Source of the DNA: Mesonia sediminis
GTDB lineage: Bacteria; Bacteroidota; Bacteroidia; Flavobacteriales; Flavobacteriaceae
Reading direction: 5' to 3'
Length of the DNA: 64,000 nt
NCBI RefSeq assembly: GCF_042684705.1
Contig: NZ_JBHULZ010000023.1
Span: 124,001-188,000, forward strand
This document shows positions 24,926 through 33,088 of this stretch, piece after piece. The translations under genes were made by a program, and so were the position numbers. The notes below the pieces were generated by a model that saw only the letters and a list, made by a program, of their open reading frames with translations, was not told the origin of the DNA and did not search any database. The number at the start of each line of letters is the position of its first letter. The stretch's first letter is position 1.

Positions 24926-27034
24926 ATGCATACTGCTAGTGTTTTGGAAGAAAAAGCTAATACTGCTTTAAAAAAGTATTTTGGTTATGATCAATTTCGT
25001 AAAAACCAGCATGAAATTATTCAACATTTTTTAAGTGGCCAAGACGGACTTGTAATTATGCCTACCGGAGGGGGGAAATCAATTTGTTTTCAATTACCTG
25101 CATTGTTATTTGAGGGTTTGGTACTGGTAATCTCGCCTCTAATTGCTTTGATGAAAGATCAAGTTGATGCTTTAAATGTGAATGGTATAGAGGCAACTTA
25201 TTTTAACAGCAGTCAATCTGCAGCAGACCAGCAAGAGGTTTTAAACCAGGTAGCACAAAAAAAATTAAAATTATTGTATGTAGCGCCAGAAAGTTTGTCG
25301 GGCCTACAGCCTATACTTAACTCTAATTATATTTCGGGAATAGCGATTGATGAGGCACACTGTATTTCTTCTTGGGGGCATGATTTTAGACCTAGTTACC
25401 AACAATTAGGTTTTCTTAAAAATCAACTTCCAGAAGTTCCTATTTTAGCATTAACCGCTACAGCCGATAAAGCTACGCGAACCGATATTCTCAATCAACT
25501 AAATATACCACAGGCTCGTTTATTTTTAAATTCATTTGACAGACCTAATATTTTTTTGACGGCAAGACCTGCGGTTAATCGAGTGCAGCAAATTTTTGAT
25601 TTTATCGAGAATAAATCCGGCGAAAGCGGAATAATTTATTGTTTAAGTCGCAAAGGAACAGAGGGTTTAGCTGCTAAATTAGAGCAAAAAGGCTATAAAG
25701 CCGAGGCCTATCACGCTGGGTTAAATTTTGAAGAGCGTAACCGTATTCAAGAAAATTTTGTTCGGGATAAAACCAAGATTATCTGTGCCACCCTAGCTTT
25801 TGGGATGGGCATAGATAAAAGTAATGTACGCTATGTTATTCATTACAATATGCCCAAAAATATAGAAGGCTATTATCAAGAAATAGGGCGTGCAGGAAGA
25901 GACGGTTTGGCATCTACTGCGCTGCTGTTTCATACTTACGCCGATATTATTCAATTGCGTAAATTTACCGAAGGAGCTGGCAATGAAGAGTTGCAAAATG
26001 CCAAATTAGATAGAATGAAAGAATTTGCAGAAGCTACGCATTGCAGGCGTCGTATTCTATTAAGTTATTTTGGTGAATACATAGAGAAAGATTGCGGTCA
26101 TTGTGATAATTGTAAAAACCCACCCGTTTTTTTTGATGGACGAATATTGGCTCAAAAAATGCTGTCTTGTATTGCTAGACTTAAACAACAAGAACCCGCT
26201 TCGATGGTGATTAATGTACTAAGAGGATCTCAAAATCAATCTATCCGAGAGAAAGGCTATTATAGAATAAAAACCTACGGAACAGGAAAAGACATAGCAT
26301 GGCAAGAATGGCAACACTATTTAACTCAATTGATAAATCAAGGATTTTGTGAAATTGCTTTTCATCAAAACAATAATCTAAAATTAACACAACTTTCTAA
26401 GAAAGTGCTGTTTGAGAATTACCCTGTACAATTGAGTAAACCGCAAGAAGACAAAAAGCAGTTGAGTAAGGTCATTTCAAAAACAACAAGCAAACCCAAA
26501 GATTTGTTTACTTTGCTTAAAGCACTCCGATTACGCATAGCTCAAGAAGAAAACGTACCGGCATATGTTATTTTTAATGATGCAACGCTAAAAGAAATGG
26601 ATCGGGAACGACCGCAGACAGAAGAAGAATTATTGAGTATTAGCGGTGTGGGTCAGCGCAAATTAGAAGTCTATGGACCTGAATTTATAGAGGTAATTAA
26701 AACTTTCCTAGATCAAAAAAAAAGAAAGAAAAAGATAAGTACCTATAAAAAAACCTTAGCCCTTTACAAAAAAGGCAAAACAGTTGAAGAAATTGCAAAT
26801 ACTCGTGGTTTAAACCAGACCACTGTATTTTCGCATTTAGCAAAACTATTTGAAGAAGGAGAAGCCATAGATTTAAAACAATGGGTTGATTTAACTACGA
26901 TTAAACAAATAAAAATTGCTAAGCAGGCTTTAAATAATCCAGAGCAGCTAAGACCCTATTTCGATTTTTTTGAGGGAAAAATTCCCTATGCTCAAATTAG
27001 GTTAGCACTCACCTATCTTAAAATTAATCCTTAG
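24926..27034 (+). CDS. recQ: ATP-dependent DNA helicase RecQ
   Basis: RecQ is a 3'-5' DNA helicase that processes recombination intermediates and stalled forks. The 702-residue protein has Walker A MPTGGGKS, DEAH in IDEAHCISSWGHDFRPSY, motif III LTATAD, and GRAGRDG of motif VI. A Zn-binding CRRRILLSYFGE...CGHCDNC follows, then a winged-helix RQC region. An HRDC-type segment (LRIAQEENVPAYVIFND...ISGVGQRKLEVYG) and an extra C-terminal HTH-like part (KTVEEIANTRGLNQTTVFSHLAKL) complete it. That composition is normal for Bacteroidota RecQ. A thioredoxin-like gene starts 5 bases after the stop. Confidence 0.96.
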   Translation: MHTASVLEEKANTALKKYFGYDQFRKNQHEIIQHFLSGQDGLVIMPTGGGKSICFQLPALLFEGLVLVISPLIALMKDQVDALNVNGIEATYFNSSQSAADQQEVLNQVAQKKLKLLYVAPESLSGLQPILNSNYISGIAIDEAHCISSWGHDFRPSYQQLGFLKNQLPEVPILALTATADKATRTDILNQLNIPQARLFLNSFDRPNIFLTARPAVNRVQQIFDFIENKSGESGIIYCLSRKGTEGLAAKLEQKGYKAEAYHAGLNFEERNRIQENFVRDKTKIICATLAFGMGIDKSNVRYVIHYNMPKNIEGYYQEIGRAGRDGLASTALLFHTYADIIQLRKFTEGAGNEELQNAKLDRMKEFAEATHCRRRILLSYFGEYIEKDCGHCDNCKNPPVFFDGRILAQKMLSCIARLKQQEPASMVINVLRGSQNQSIREKGYYRIKTYGTGKDIAWQEWQHYLTQLINQGFCEIAFHQNNNLKLTQLSKKVLFENYPVQLSKPQEDKKQLSKVISKTTSKPKDLFTLLKALRLRIAQEENVPAYVIFNDATLKEMDRERPQTEEELLSISGVGQRKLEVYGPEFIEVIKTFLDQKKRKKKISTYKKTLALYKKGKTVEEIANTRGLNQTTVFSHLAKLFEEGEAIDLKQWVDLTTIKQIKIAKQALNNPEQLRPYFDFFEGKIPYAQIRLALTYLKINP

Positions 27035-27039
27035 TTTAA

Positions 27040-27474
27040 ATGAATAATTTAGTTATGAATAAAGTATTGATTCTTATATTCTTCCTTTACGGATTTAAGG
27101 CAGATGATTCTAATTTAAAAACGGGAATCGATTTTTTTAAAGGAGATATAGAAGAAGCAATTGAGGTAGCGAAAATAGAAGATAAATTAATTTTTGTTGA
27201 ATTTTATGCCTCTTGGTGTGGAGTTTGCAAAAAACTGAAAAAAGAAACTTTTAAGGACAAAGAGGTGGGTGATTTTTACAATCAACATTTTGTAAATTTA
27301 AAATACAATGCAGAAAAAGGAGAAGGTCGTTATTTGGCACAACAATTTAATGTTAGAGCCTATCCCACACTTATTTATCTAAATGAGAATGGAAAAATTC
27401 TAGGTAAATTTACCGGTTTCAAAGCTCCCTACCCTTTAATACAGCAGGCAAAGATTTTTACCTCTGCCCGCTAA
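27040..27474 (+). CDS. Exported thioredoxin-like protein
   Basis: This 144-residue thioredoxin-fold protein has the active site WCGVCK in YASWCGVCKKLKKETF and a cis-Pro loop in NVRAYPTLIYL. The N-terminus is a short hydrophobic segment (MNKVLILIFFLYGFKA), so it is likely secreted to the periplasm, where it may reduce or shuffle disulfides like DsbD-associated thioredoxins. Starts are ATG at 27040 or 27055; the second gives a cleaner signal, and I keep the first because it lies 5 bases from the recQ stop. Being co-operonic with recQ need not mean shared function. Confidence 0.85.
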   Translation: MNNLVMNKVLILIFFLYGFKADDSNLKTGIDFFKGDIEEAIEVAKIEDKLIFVEFYASWCGVCKKLKKETFKDKEVGDFYNQHFVNLKYNAEKGEGRYLAQQFNVRAYPTLIYLNENGKILGKFTGFKAPYPLIQQAKIFTSAR

Positions 27475-27483
27475 TCATAGGTT

Positions 27484-28599
27484 TTACTTTAATTTTTTAA
27501 AGCTAAAATTTAGCTTTTGTGCAATCTCCTTCATTTCTGGCATTTCGTGTGGTAATATCAAGGCTATCGAAAAACCTGTTTTGCCAGCTCGGGCGGTTCT
27601 TCCACTACGATGAGTATAGTACACCACTTGATCTGGTAATTGATAGTGTAATACAAAATCTAAATCTTTTACATCTATTCCACGTGCGGCAACATCTGTA
27701 GAAATTAAAAATTGAAGACTATCGTTTTTAAAAGCACGCATTACTTTTTCTCTTTCTTTTTGTTGCATATTGCCTTCTAGTGCAGCAATTGAAAAGCCCT
27801 CGTTTTGCAATAATTCATTGATTTGTTGCGCCTGTTTTTTCGTTCTGGTAAAAACAATACCTTTCTTATCTTTTTTGTAATCTAATAACTGAATAAGGAC
27901 ATCGTTCTTATTTTCGCGAGTAACGGGTACATATTGATGGGTAATGTTTTCATTAACCACAGATTTTTTAATTGTGCTTATCTGGGGTGCTTTAGGGCTT
28001 AAGTATTGTTTTACAATTTGCTGTATAGCTCCAGGCATTGTAGCCGAGAACAACCACTTTCGCCCTTGATTTTGAGTAGTTTTTAAAACAAAATCTAATT
28101 CATCTTTAAACCCGAGACTTAACATCTCATCCGCTTCATCTAAAACCAGAAGGTTTACGTTTTTCAAAGCTATTTTTTTGCGTTTTATTAAATCTACTAA
28201 TCGACCTGGGGTGGCTACAACAATATGAGTTGGTCGGCTTAGATTTTTGATTTGAATATCAATTTTTTCACCGCCATAAACCGCTTCGACGAATATTTTA
28301 GGCTCATTGTATTTGGTAAATTTAAACAGTTGCTTTTTTATTTGCAGCACCAATTCTCTGGTAGGTGATAAAATTACAGCCTGTATCTGTTGGGAATATG
28401 AATCAATTTGTTGCAATAGAGGTATTCCGTAAGCAGCCGTTTTTCCGGTACCCGTTGGAGCCAATCCAACAAAGTCTGTGGGACCATCAAGTAAAACCGG
28501 GATACTGGCTTCTTGGATAGGTGAAGGCTCTTTAATATTGATTTCGGATAAAGCTTTTATAAAATTTTTATTTACTCCTAATTGCTTAAAATTTCCCAT
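27484..28599 (-). CDS. DEAD-box RNA helicase (RhlE-like)
   Basis: A 371-residue DEAD-box protein with the Q motif FIKALSEINIKEPSPIQEAS, motif I APTGTGKTA, Ia PTRELVLQI, II DEADEM, III SAT, IV-V with GIVFTRTKKQAQ and STDVAARGIDVKDL, and VI HRSGRTARAG. It should unwind short RNA duplexes in ribosome assembly or RNA decay, cytosolic. It lacks the long basic C-terminal tail of many RhlE proteins and ends with a short NFSFKKLK. A perfect TACCTTTG element sits 14 bases ahead of the ATG. Confidence 0.93.
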   Translation of the reverse strand: MGNFKQLGVNKNFIKALSEINIKEPSPIQEASIPVLLDGPTDFVGLAPTGTGKTAAYGIPLLQQIDSYSQQIQAVILSPTRELVLQIKKQLFKFTKYNEPKIFVEAVYGGEKIDIQIKNLSRPTHIVVATPGRLVDLIKRKKIALKNVNLLVLDEADEMLSLGFKDELDFVLKTTQNQGRKWLFSATMPGAIQQIVKQYLSPKAPQISTIKKSVVNENITHQYVPVTRENKNDVLIQLLDYKKDKKGIVFTRTKKQAQQINELLQNEGFSIAALEGNMQQKEREKVMRAFKNDSLQFLISTDVAARGIDVKDLDFVLHYQLPDQVVYYTHRSGRTARAGKTGFSIALILPHEMPEMKEIAQKLNFSFKKLK

Positions 28600-28612
28600 C
28601 TGTAATTTTTTG

Positions 28613-28620
28613 CAAAGGTA
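28613..28620 (-). promoter_or_regulatory. Candidate -7 element of the DEAD-box helicase gene
   Basis: TACCTTTG on the minus strand, an exact match, 13 bases before the ATG at 28599. A TTG at the usual -33 distance is not obvious. Confidence 0.55.
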
Positions 28621-28776
28621 TTTTAATTATTTGACAATTAGATGTTAATTCTTGGATATAAAGTTTTATTTATTGCGTTAAAAAATATATTATTTTTCTT
28701 AAAGCTATTATAAAGCATTAGGTAAATAAATTTAAAAATAGTTACTTTCTAATCTATTAACTTTAAAAATTAAACT

Positions 28777-29205
28777 ATGGCATTATTAGCAAGAGATGAC
28801 AGGCAAATGGTCTTGCTTTATCATCCAGATATTGAATTAGGAAAACAATGTTTTGCTACCGCACAGGCCGCAGATATAAAGGTGCTGAGCATTAACCTTA
28901 AAAAGGATAACATATCAGATACCGAATGGGTTGAAGTGAGTAAACTATTAAATAAGTCATTGGCAGAAATGATAAATCAAGAGCACCCTGTTTTTAAAGA
29001 AATCTATGGCGATTCTCAACCTAATTTAGATCAGCATGATGCAATTAAAATTTTGAATAAGCATCCTGAAACATTAGTGTATCCCGTAGCTATTCGTGGT
29101 AACCAAGCGCTACAGGCTACAAAAACCGCAGATATAACCAAACTCTTTAGTTCTGATTCAAAGGGATTTGAGAAAAAAGCGATAAAATCGAATGATAACC
29201 GATAG
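28777..29205 (+). CDS. ArsC/Spx-fold protein without the catalytic cysteine
   Basis: This 142-residue protein resembles the ArsC/Spx (thioredoxin-like) family: LYHPDIELGKQCFATAQ near residues 15-30, KVLSINLKKDNISDTEW, SLAEMINQEHPVFK and HPETLVYPVAIRGNQAL. Classical ArsC carries Cys in the CX5R loop just after the first strand (YHNPRCS-like); here that position reads YHPDIE, with no Cys. Arsenate reduction is therefore unlikely and the protein may be a binding or regulatory relative. No signal peptide. The raiA gene starts 94 bases downstream with a TGAT-N4-ATCA palindrome between them. Confidence 0.7.
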   Translation: MALLARDDRQMVLLYHPDIELGKQCFATAQAADIKVLSINLKKDNISDTEWVEVSKLLNKSLAEMINQEHPVFKEIYGDSQPNLDQHDAIKILNKHPETLVYPVAIRGNQALQATKTADITKLFSSDSKGFEKKAIKSNDNR

Positions 29206-29211
29206 CAAATG

Positions 29212-29225
29212 CTGATAAAAATCAG
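29212..29225. promoter_or_regulatory. TGAT-N4-ATCA palindrome, possible Crp/Fnr-type site
   Basis: CTGAT AAAA ATCAG, a perfect 14-base palindrome in the spacer before raiA. Its core is that of Fnr-type sites, but the flanking T/A of the full consensus is missing. Confidence 0.3.
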
Positions 29226-29299
29226 TATTAATAGTAGTTAAAAAATAGGAAATTTCTGAGGTAAAACGTATCTTAGAGTAAATTTAAAAATATAGCAAT

Positions 29300-29605
29300 A
29301 TGGATATCAATTTCAATTATGTTCACGTTAAGGCGAGCGACAGATTAGAACAGGTTATAAAAGACAAATTAGAAAAATTAAAAACAAGATTCGATTTTAT
29401 TGTTGGAGCCGAAGTATATTTCAAAACCGAAAACTCTACTACAAATGAAAAAGGAAGAATTTGCGAGATTAAGGTCAGCTTACCTGGACCATTAATTTTT
29501 GCATCGGCAAATGAAGAAAATTTTGAAATGGCCATTAGCGAATGTGTGAATGATGTAAAGAGACAATTGCAAAAGAAGAAAGAAAAAATGGCAACTCATC
29601 ATTAA
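29300..29605 (+). CDS. raiA: Ribosome hibernation factor, short HPF/RaiA
   Basis: The 101-residue protein is a short HPF/RaiA-type factor. It starts with MDINFNYVHVKASDRLEQVI, continues KLEKLKTRFDFIVGAEVYF and ends FEMAISECVNDVKRQLQKKK. That beta-alpha-beta-beta-beta-alpha fold sits at the ribosomal A and P sites and silences or dimerises ribosomes upon starvation or stress. The C-terminal extension of long HPF is missing. It ends just before a strong hairpin terminator. The upstream palindrome (29212-29225) and a TATCTTAG-like element may control it. Confidence 0.9.
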   Translation: MDINFNYVHVKASDRLEQVIKDKLEKLKTRFDFIVGAEVYFKTENSTTNEKGRICEIKVSLPGPLIFASANEENFEMAISECVNDVKRQLQKKKEKMATHH

Positions 29606-29621
29606 AGACATATAGTGATAT

Positions 29622-29656
29622 AAAAAAAGTCTTCGCAAATTGCGAAGACTTTTTTT
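29622..29656. terminator. Bidirectional hairpin terminator between raiA and the OmpA gene
   Basis: A perfect palindrome (AAAAAAAGTCTTCGCA, AAT, TGCGAAGACTTTTTTT), 16 bp of stem with a 3-base loop, between convergent genes. Confidence 0.92.
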
Positions 29657-29672
29657 TGTTATTACCTCAAGA

Positions 29673-30368
29673 TTATTCTGCTTGTTTCTTAGCTTCTTCT
29701 TTTAACTCCTCATTGGCAACAATTGCTATTTCTACCCGTCTGTTTTTAGCTCTCCCTTCTACAGTAGAATTATCATATTTTGGTTGCTCCTCGCCGTACC
29801 ATTTTGTAGTAAAACGCGAAGATGATAAACCTTTAGAAGTTAAATAGTTGGTAACAGACATAGCTCTTTCCTTAGATAGACCCATATTGTATTCTGCTCT
29901 TCCAGTATTATCGGTATGTCCTTCAACCAAAATATTAGTGTTGGGATATTCTTTAAATATTTCGGTTAGCTTAGCTAATGTTTCTCTAGACTTCTCATTA
30001 ATGTTACTCTTATTGGTAGCAAAATAAACACCGCTATTTTCATCAAAAGTTACACTTATCCCCTCTCCTACACGGGTAACTTCTGCTCCTGGCACTTGTT
30101 GCTCAATTTCTTGGGCTTGCTTATCCATTCTATTTCCGATATATGCACCGGCTGCGCCACCTACAACACCACCAATTATGGCTCCTAGTGCGGTATTATT
30201 TCCATCTCCTACGTTATTTCCGATTATCCCACCTATTACAGCTCCACCTGCAGCACCAGCGGCACCTCCTTTTTGTGTGTTATTTGCGTTTTGAATTGCG
30301 TCACATCCAGTAAAAATAAATGCAGTTGACAATAAAATAGCAAGCGATTGATTTCTATATTTTTTCAT
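29673..30368 (-). CDS. OmpA-family lipoprotein with glycine zipper (YiaD-like)
   Basis: A 231-residue outer-membrane lipoprotein. The signal ends in IFTGC (Cys22). Residues 35-82 form a long glycine zipper (GGAAGAAGGAVIGGIIG, GAIIGGVVGGAAGAYIG), as in YMGG/Rick_17kDa-like proteins, which pack into membranes. The OmpA domain (about 105-215) has VYFATNKSNIN, ILVEGHTDNTG, ERAMSVTNYL and RAKNRRVEIAI, with the peptidoglycan-binding Asn/Arg pattern. This layout is that of E. coli YiaD. It is in an operon with the lipocalin lipoprotein, 11 bases apart. Confidence 0.92.
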   Translation of the reverse strand: MKKYRNQSLAILLSTAFIFTGCDAIQNANNTQKGGAAGAAGGAVIGGIIGNNVGDGNNTALGAIIGGVVGGAAGAYIGNRMDKQAQEIEQQVPGAEVTRVGEGISVTFDENSGVYFATNKSNINEKSRETLAKLTEIFKEYPNTNILVEGHTDNTGRAEYNMGLSKERAMSVTNYLTSKGLSSSRFTTKWYGEEQPKYDNSTVEGRAKNRRVEIAIVANEELKEEAKKQAE

Positions 30369-30379
30369 AATACGTTTTT

Positions 30380-30865
30380 TTAATAATTGTTTTTTATAAA
30401 ATCCATGCGAATTACAAAAGGTTTGCCTTCAAAAGAAACCGTTTGCTCCCAAATCATATTACTTTCCGATAATTGCGTTAGACGAAGCTTAAATCCGGTT
30501 TTAACAAATCTTGCTTTTTGCCCATCCTTTAAAACCTTTAGTGTAAAATAGTATAGTCCTGTATTTTTATCGGTTTCTTCAACCGTCCATACTATTTCTC
30601 GAACCTCTTGTTCGCAATTAGCTCCTGATAAAATATACTGTCCCTGGTTGTTGTTTGATACAAAAGACCAATTTGAGCCTCTAAAGCAGTTGGTTTTAGC
30701 ATCTTGAAAGAGTTTTACATCTACAAATCCAGAACTTCCAGGATAACTAATATCCGTTAAGGTCCAATCTCCTTTAAAGGTTCGTTCTGCTTGACGTTCT
30801 ACCTTGGTTGTACCACAGGCTTGAAGAAGCAAAACAGAAAAAAGCAAAATTACAATTCTGTTCAT
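30380..30865 (-). CDS. Lipocalin-like lipoprotein
   Basis: The 161-residue protein has a lipoprotein signal (MNRIVILLFSVLLLQAC, Cys17). After that, FKGDWTLTDISYPGSSG is the N-terminal GxW of bacterial lipocalin-like folds, followed by alternating strands (TLKVLKDGQKARFVK, MIWEQTVSFEGKPFVIRM). It likely binds a small hydrophobic ligand at the outer membrane; none can be named. The open frame could start 7 codons earlier, but the ATG at 30865 gives a canonical lipoprotein signal. It heads the operon with the OmpA lipoprotein, behind a TATATTTG element. Confidence 0.82.
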   Translation of the reverse strand: MNRIVILLFSVLLLQACGTTKVERQAERTFKGDWTLTDISYPGSSGFVDVKLFQDAKTNCFRGSNWSFVSNNNQGQYILSGANCEQEVREIVWTVEETDKNTGLYYFTLKVLKDGQKARFVKTGFKLRLTQLSESNMIWEQTVSFEGKPFVIRMDFIKNNY

Positions 30866-30888
30866 ATTAATATTTATTTGGTTCAATC

Positions 30889-30896
30889 CAAATATA
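30889..30896 (-). promoter_or_regulatory. Candidate -7 element of the lipocalin-OmpA operon
   Basis: TATATTTG on the minus strand, exact TAnnTTTG match, 23 bases before the start at 30865. Confidence 0.5.
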
Positions 30897-30959
30897 CCCT
30901 AAGCTGCTAATGGCTTCTAATAAATTAATATTTTTTAACTATAATTTGTTAAAATGCTA

Positions 30960-32939
30960 TTAATAAGCAATTAGTTTTTCAAGCCTTTCTACTAATCTTT
31001 TTTTCGCTAAGAAATTCTCTTCTAATTCGCTCGCAAACGGGACAGGAGTGTCTAAACCTGAAACTCTAGCAATAGGCGCGTCTAAATATTCAAAGCAATT
31101 TTCTGTTATAGTTGCCGAAATATCTGATGCTATGCCTCCAAACTTAGTGTCTTCTTGTAAAATCAGAACTTTTCCTGTTTTCTTTACAGATTCAAAAATA
31201 GTATTCCAATCTAATGGTTGTAAACAACGTAAATCAATTAAATCCGCCGAAAGGCTCTTCATTTTATCCAAACATTCAATAGCCCAGTGAACACCAGCAC
31301 CAAAGGTTATGATACTTACATCATCCCCATTTCTTAGAACCGTGGCTTCTCCTATGGGTAAGCTATAATAATCTGTCGGAACTTCTTGACGAATACTGCG
31401 ATACAACGCCTTGTGTTCAAAAAACATTACCGGGTTAGGGTCTTCGATAGCCGCCGCCAGAAGGCCTTTGGCATCGTAAGGGAAGGCCGGATAAATAACT
31501 TTTAAACCTGGAGTTTTGGTGAACCAAGCTTCGTTGGTTTGGCTATGAAAAGGACCAGCACCAACACCAGCGCCGCAAGGCATACGTATAACAACATCTG
31601 CATTTTGTTGCCATCTATAATTAACCTTAGCCAAATAATTTACAATGGGATTGAATCCTGAACTTACAAAATCTGCAAATTGCATTTCAACTATACTCTT
31701 ATAACCATTTATAGATAATCCCATTGCCGTACTTACAATTCCTGATTCACAAATAGGCGTATTGCGTACCCGATCTTTACCAAATAATTGTAAAAAGCCT
31801 TCGGTTATTTTAAAAACACCTCCATAATCGGCAATATCTTGCCCCATGATAATGCTGTTTTCATATTTTTGCATACTTTGTTTCAAACCTAGTGAAATGG
31901 CATCTACTAAGCGCATTTCTTCTTTAATATTGGTCTTGGGTGCTGTAATATTGGGATCGTGGGCTGCATAGACATCTGCTAACTCATTATCAATTGTTGA
32001 TTGAATTGGCGCTTCTGCATTTGCAATTTCAAGATGCTGATTAATTTCGGCTTTAATAAGGTCTTCTTGATGTTCAATTTCTTGTTGTGTTAAAATACCA
32101 GTTTCTAATAAATAGGTTTTAAAGTTCTCGATGGGATCTTTCTTAGACCACGCATCCATTAAAGATTTTGGTACGTATTTGGTGCCACTAGCTTCTTCGT
32201 GACCGCGCATTCTAAAAGTCTTAAATTCTAATAATACTGGTCTGGGGTTTTTACGGATGCTTTCAGCTAAAGCTGAAACTTGCGTATAAACTTCAATAAT
32301 ATTGTTTCCATCAATAATATGAGATTCCATTCCGTAACCTATTCCGCGATCAGCTAAATCTTTACAATTATATTGTTCTGCAACAGGCGTAGATAGTCCG
32401 TAGCCATTATTTTCTATACAAAACAAAACTGGCAAACTCCAAACTGAGGCAATGTTTAATGCTTCGTGAAAATCACCCTCACTGGTGGCTCCTTCTCCAG
32501 TAAATACGGCTGTAACCTTCTGCTCTTTTCTTATTTTATGTGCTAGTGCAATACCATCGGCTACGCCTAATTGCGGCCCTAAATGAGAAATCATTCCAAT
32601 AATTTTATACTCTTGCGTGCCAAAATGAAAACTGCGATCTCTCCCTTTGGTAAACCCACTAGCCTTACCTTGCCATTGTGCAAATAATCGTTTTAAAGGC
32701 ACTTCTTTAGAAGTAAAGACGCCAAGATTTCTATGCATAGGTAAAATATATTCATCTTGCTTTAAACTTAGCGTAACGCCAACAGAGATAGCTTCTTGAC
32801 CAATACCGCTAAACCATTTTGATATTTTGCCTTGTCTTAATAAAATAAGCATTTTTTCCTCTATCAGCCTTGGCTTTAGCATTTTAACATAAAGCTTTTT
32901 AAGCTCATCAGGAGTGAGATTATGATTTGAAAAATCCAT
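30960..32939 (-). CDS. Fused E1 alpha/beta 2-oxoacid dehydrogenase
   Basis: The 659-residue protein joins both halves of a thiamine-diphosphate E1. Residues 1-330 are the alpha half, with the TPP/Mg motif GEGATSEGDFHEALN...NNGYG; residues 335-659 are the beta half (QDIADYGGVFKITEGF, EMQFADFV, GPFHSQTNEAWF, SIITFGAGVHWA). E1 decarboxylates a 2-oxoacid and passes the acyl group to the lipoyl domain of E2. The substrate is probably branched-chain or a related 2-oxoacid. There is no E2 or E3 gene nearby, so partners are encoded elsewhere. The fused form is common in flavobacteria. Confidence 0.92.
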   Translation of the reverse strand: MDFSNHNLTPDELKKLYVKMLKPRLIEEKMLILLRQGKISKWFSGIGQEAISVGVTLSLKQDEYILPMHRNLGVFTSKEVPLKRLFAQWQGKASGFTKGRDRSFHFGTQEYKIIGMISHLGPQLGVADGIALAHKIRKEQKVTAVFTGEGATSEGDFHEALNIASVWSLPVLFCIENNGYGLSTPVAEQYNCKDLADRGIGYGMESHIIDGNNIIEVYTQVSALAESIRKNPRPVLLEFKTFRMRGHEEASGTKYVPKSLMDAWSKKDPIENFKTYLLETGILTQQEIEHQEDLIKAEINQHLEIANAEAPIQSTIDNELADVYAAHDPNITAPKTNIKEEMRLVDAISLGLKQSMQKYENSIIMGQDIADYGGVFKITEGFLQLFGKDRVRNTPICESGIVSTAMGLSINGYKSIVEMQFADFVSSGFNPIVNYLAKVNYRWQQNADVVIRMPCGAGVGAGPFHSQTNEAWFTKTPGLKVIYPAFPYDAKGLLAAAIEDPNPVMFFEHKALYRSIRQEVPTDYYSLPIGEATVLRNGDDVSIITFGAGVHWAIECLDKMKSLSADLIDLRCLQPLDWNTIFESVKKTGKVLILQEDTKFGGIASDISATITENCFEYLDAPIARVSGLDTPVPFASELEENFLAKKRLVERLEKLIAY

Positions 32940-32976
32940 ATATTATTTCGTAAAATTCTTTTTAAAAAATCAATAT

Positions 32977-32984
32977 CAAATTTA
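32977..32984 (-). promoter_or_regulatory. Candidate -7 element of the E1 gene
   Basis: TAAATTTG on the minus strand, exact match, 37 bases before the ATG at 32939. Confidence 0.45.
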
Positions 32985-33054
32985 TAAAGATATTTGAAAG
33001 TTGCTAGGTTTCTTCCAAATTAATTATCTCGCCTTTTTATCCTTATAATTTTAA

Positions 33055-33062
33055 TATATTTG
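33055..33062 (+). promoter_or_regulatory. Candidate -7 element of the dioxygenase-SUI1-phosphorylase string
   Basis: TATATTTG, exact match, 26 bases before the ATG at 33089, in the spacer divergent from the E1 gene. Confidence 0.5.
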
Positions 33063-33088
33063 TGTATTCATTTTTAAATAGAATAATC

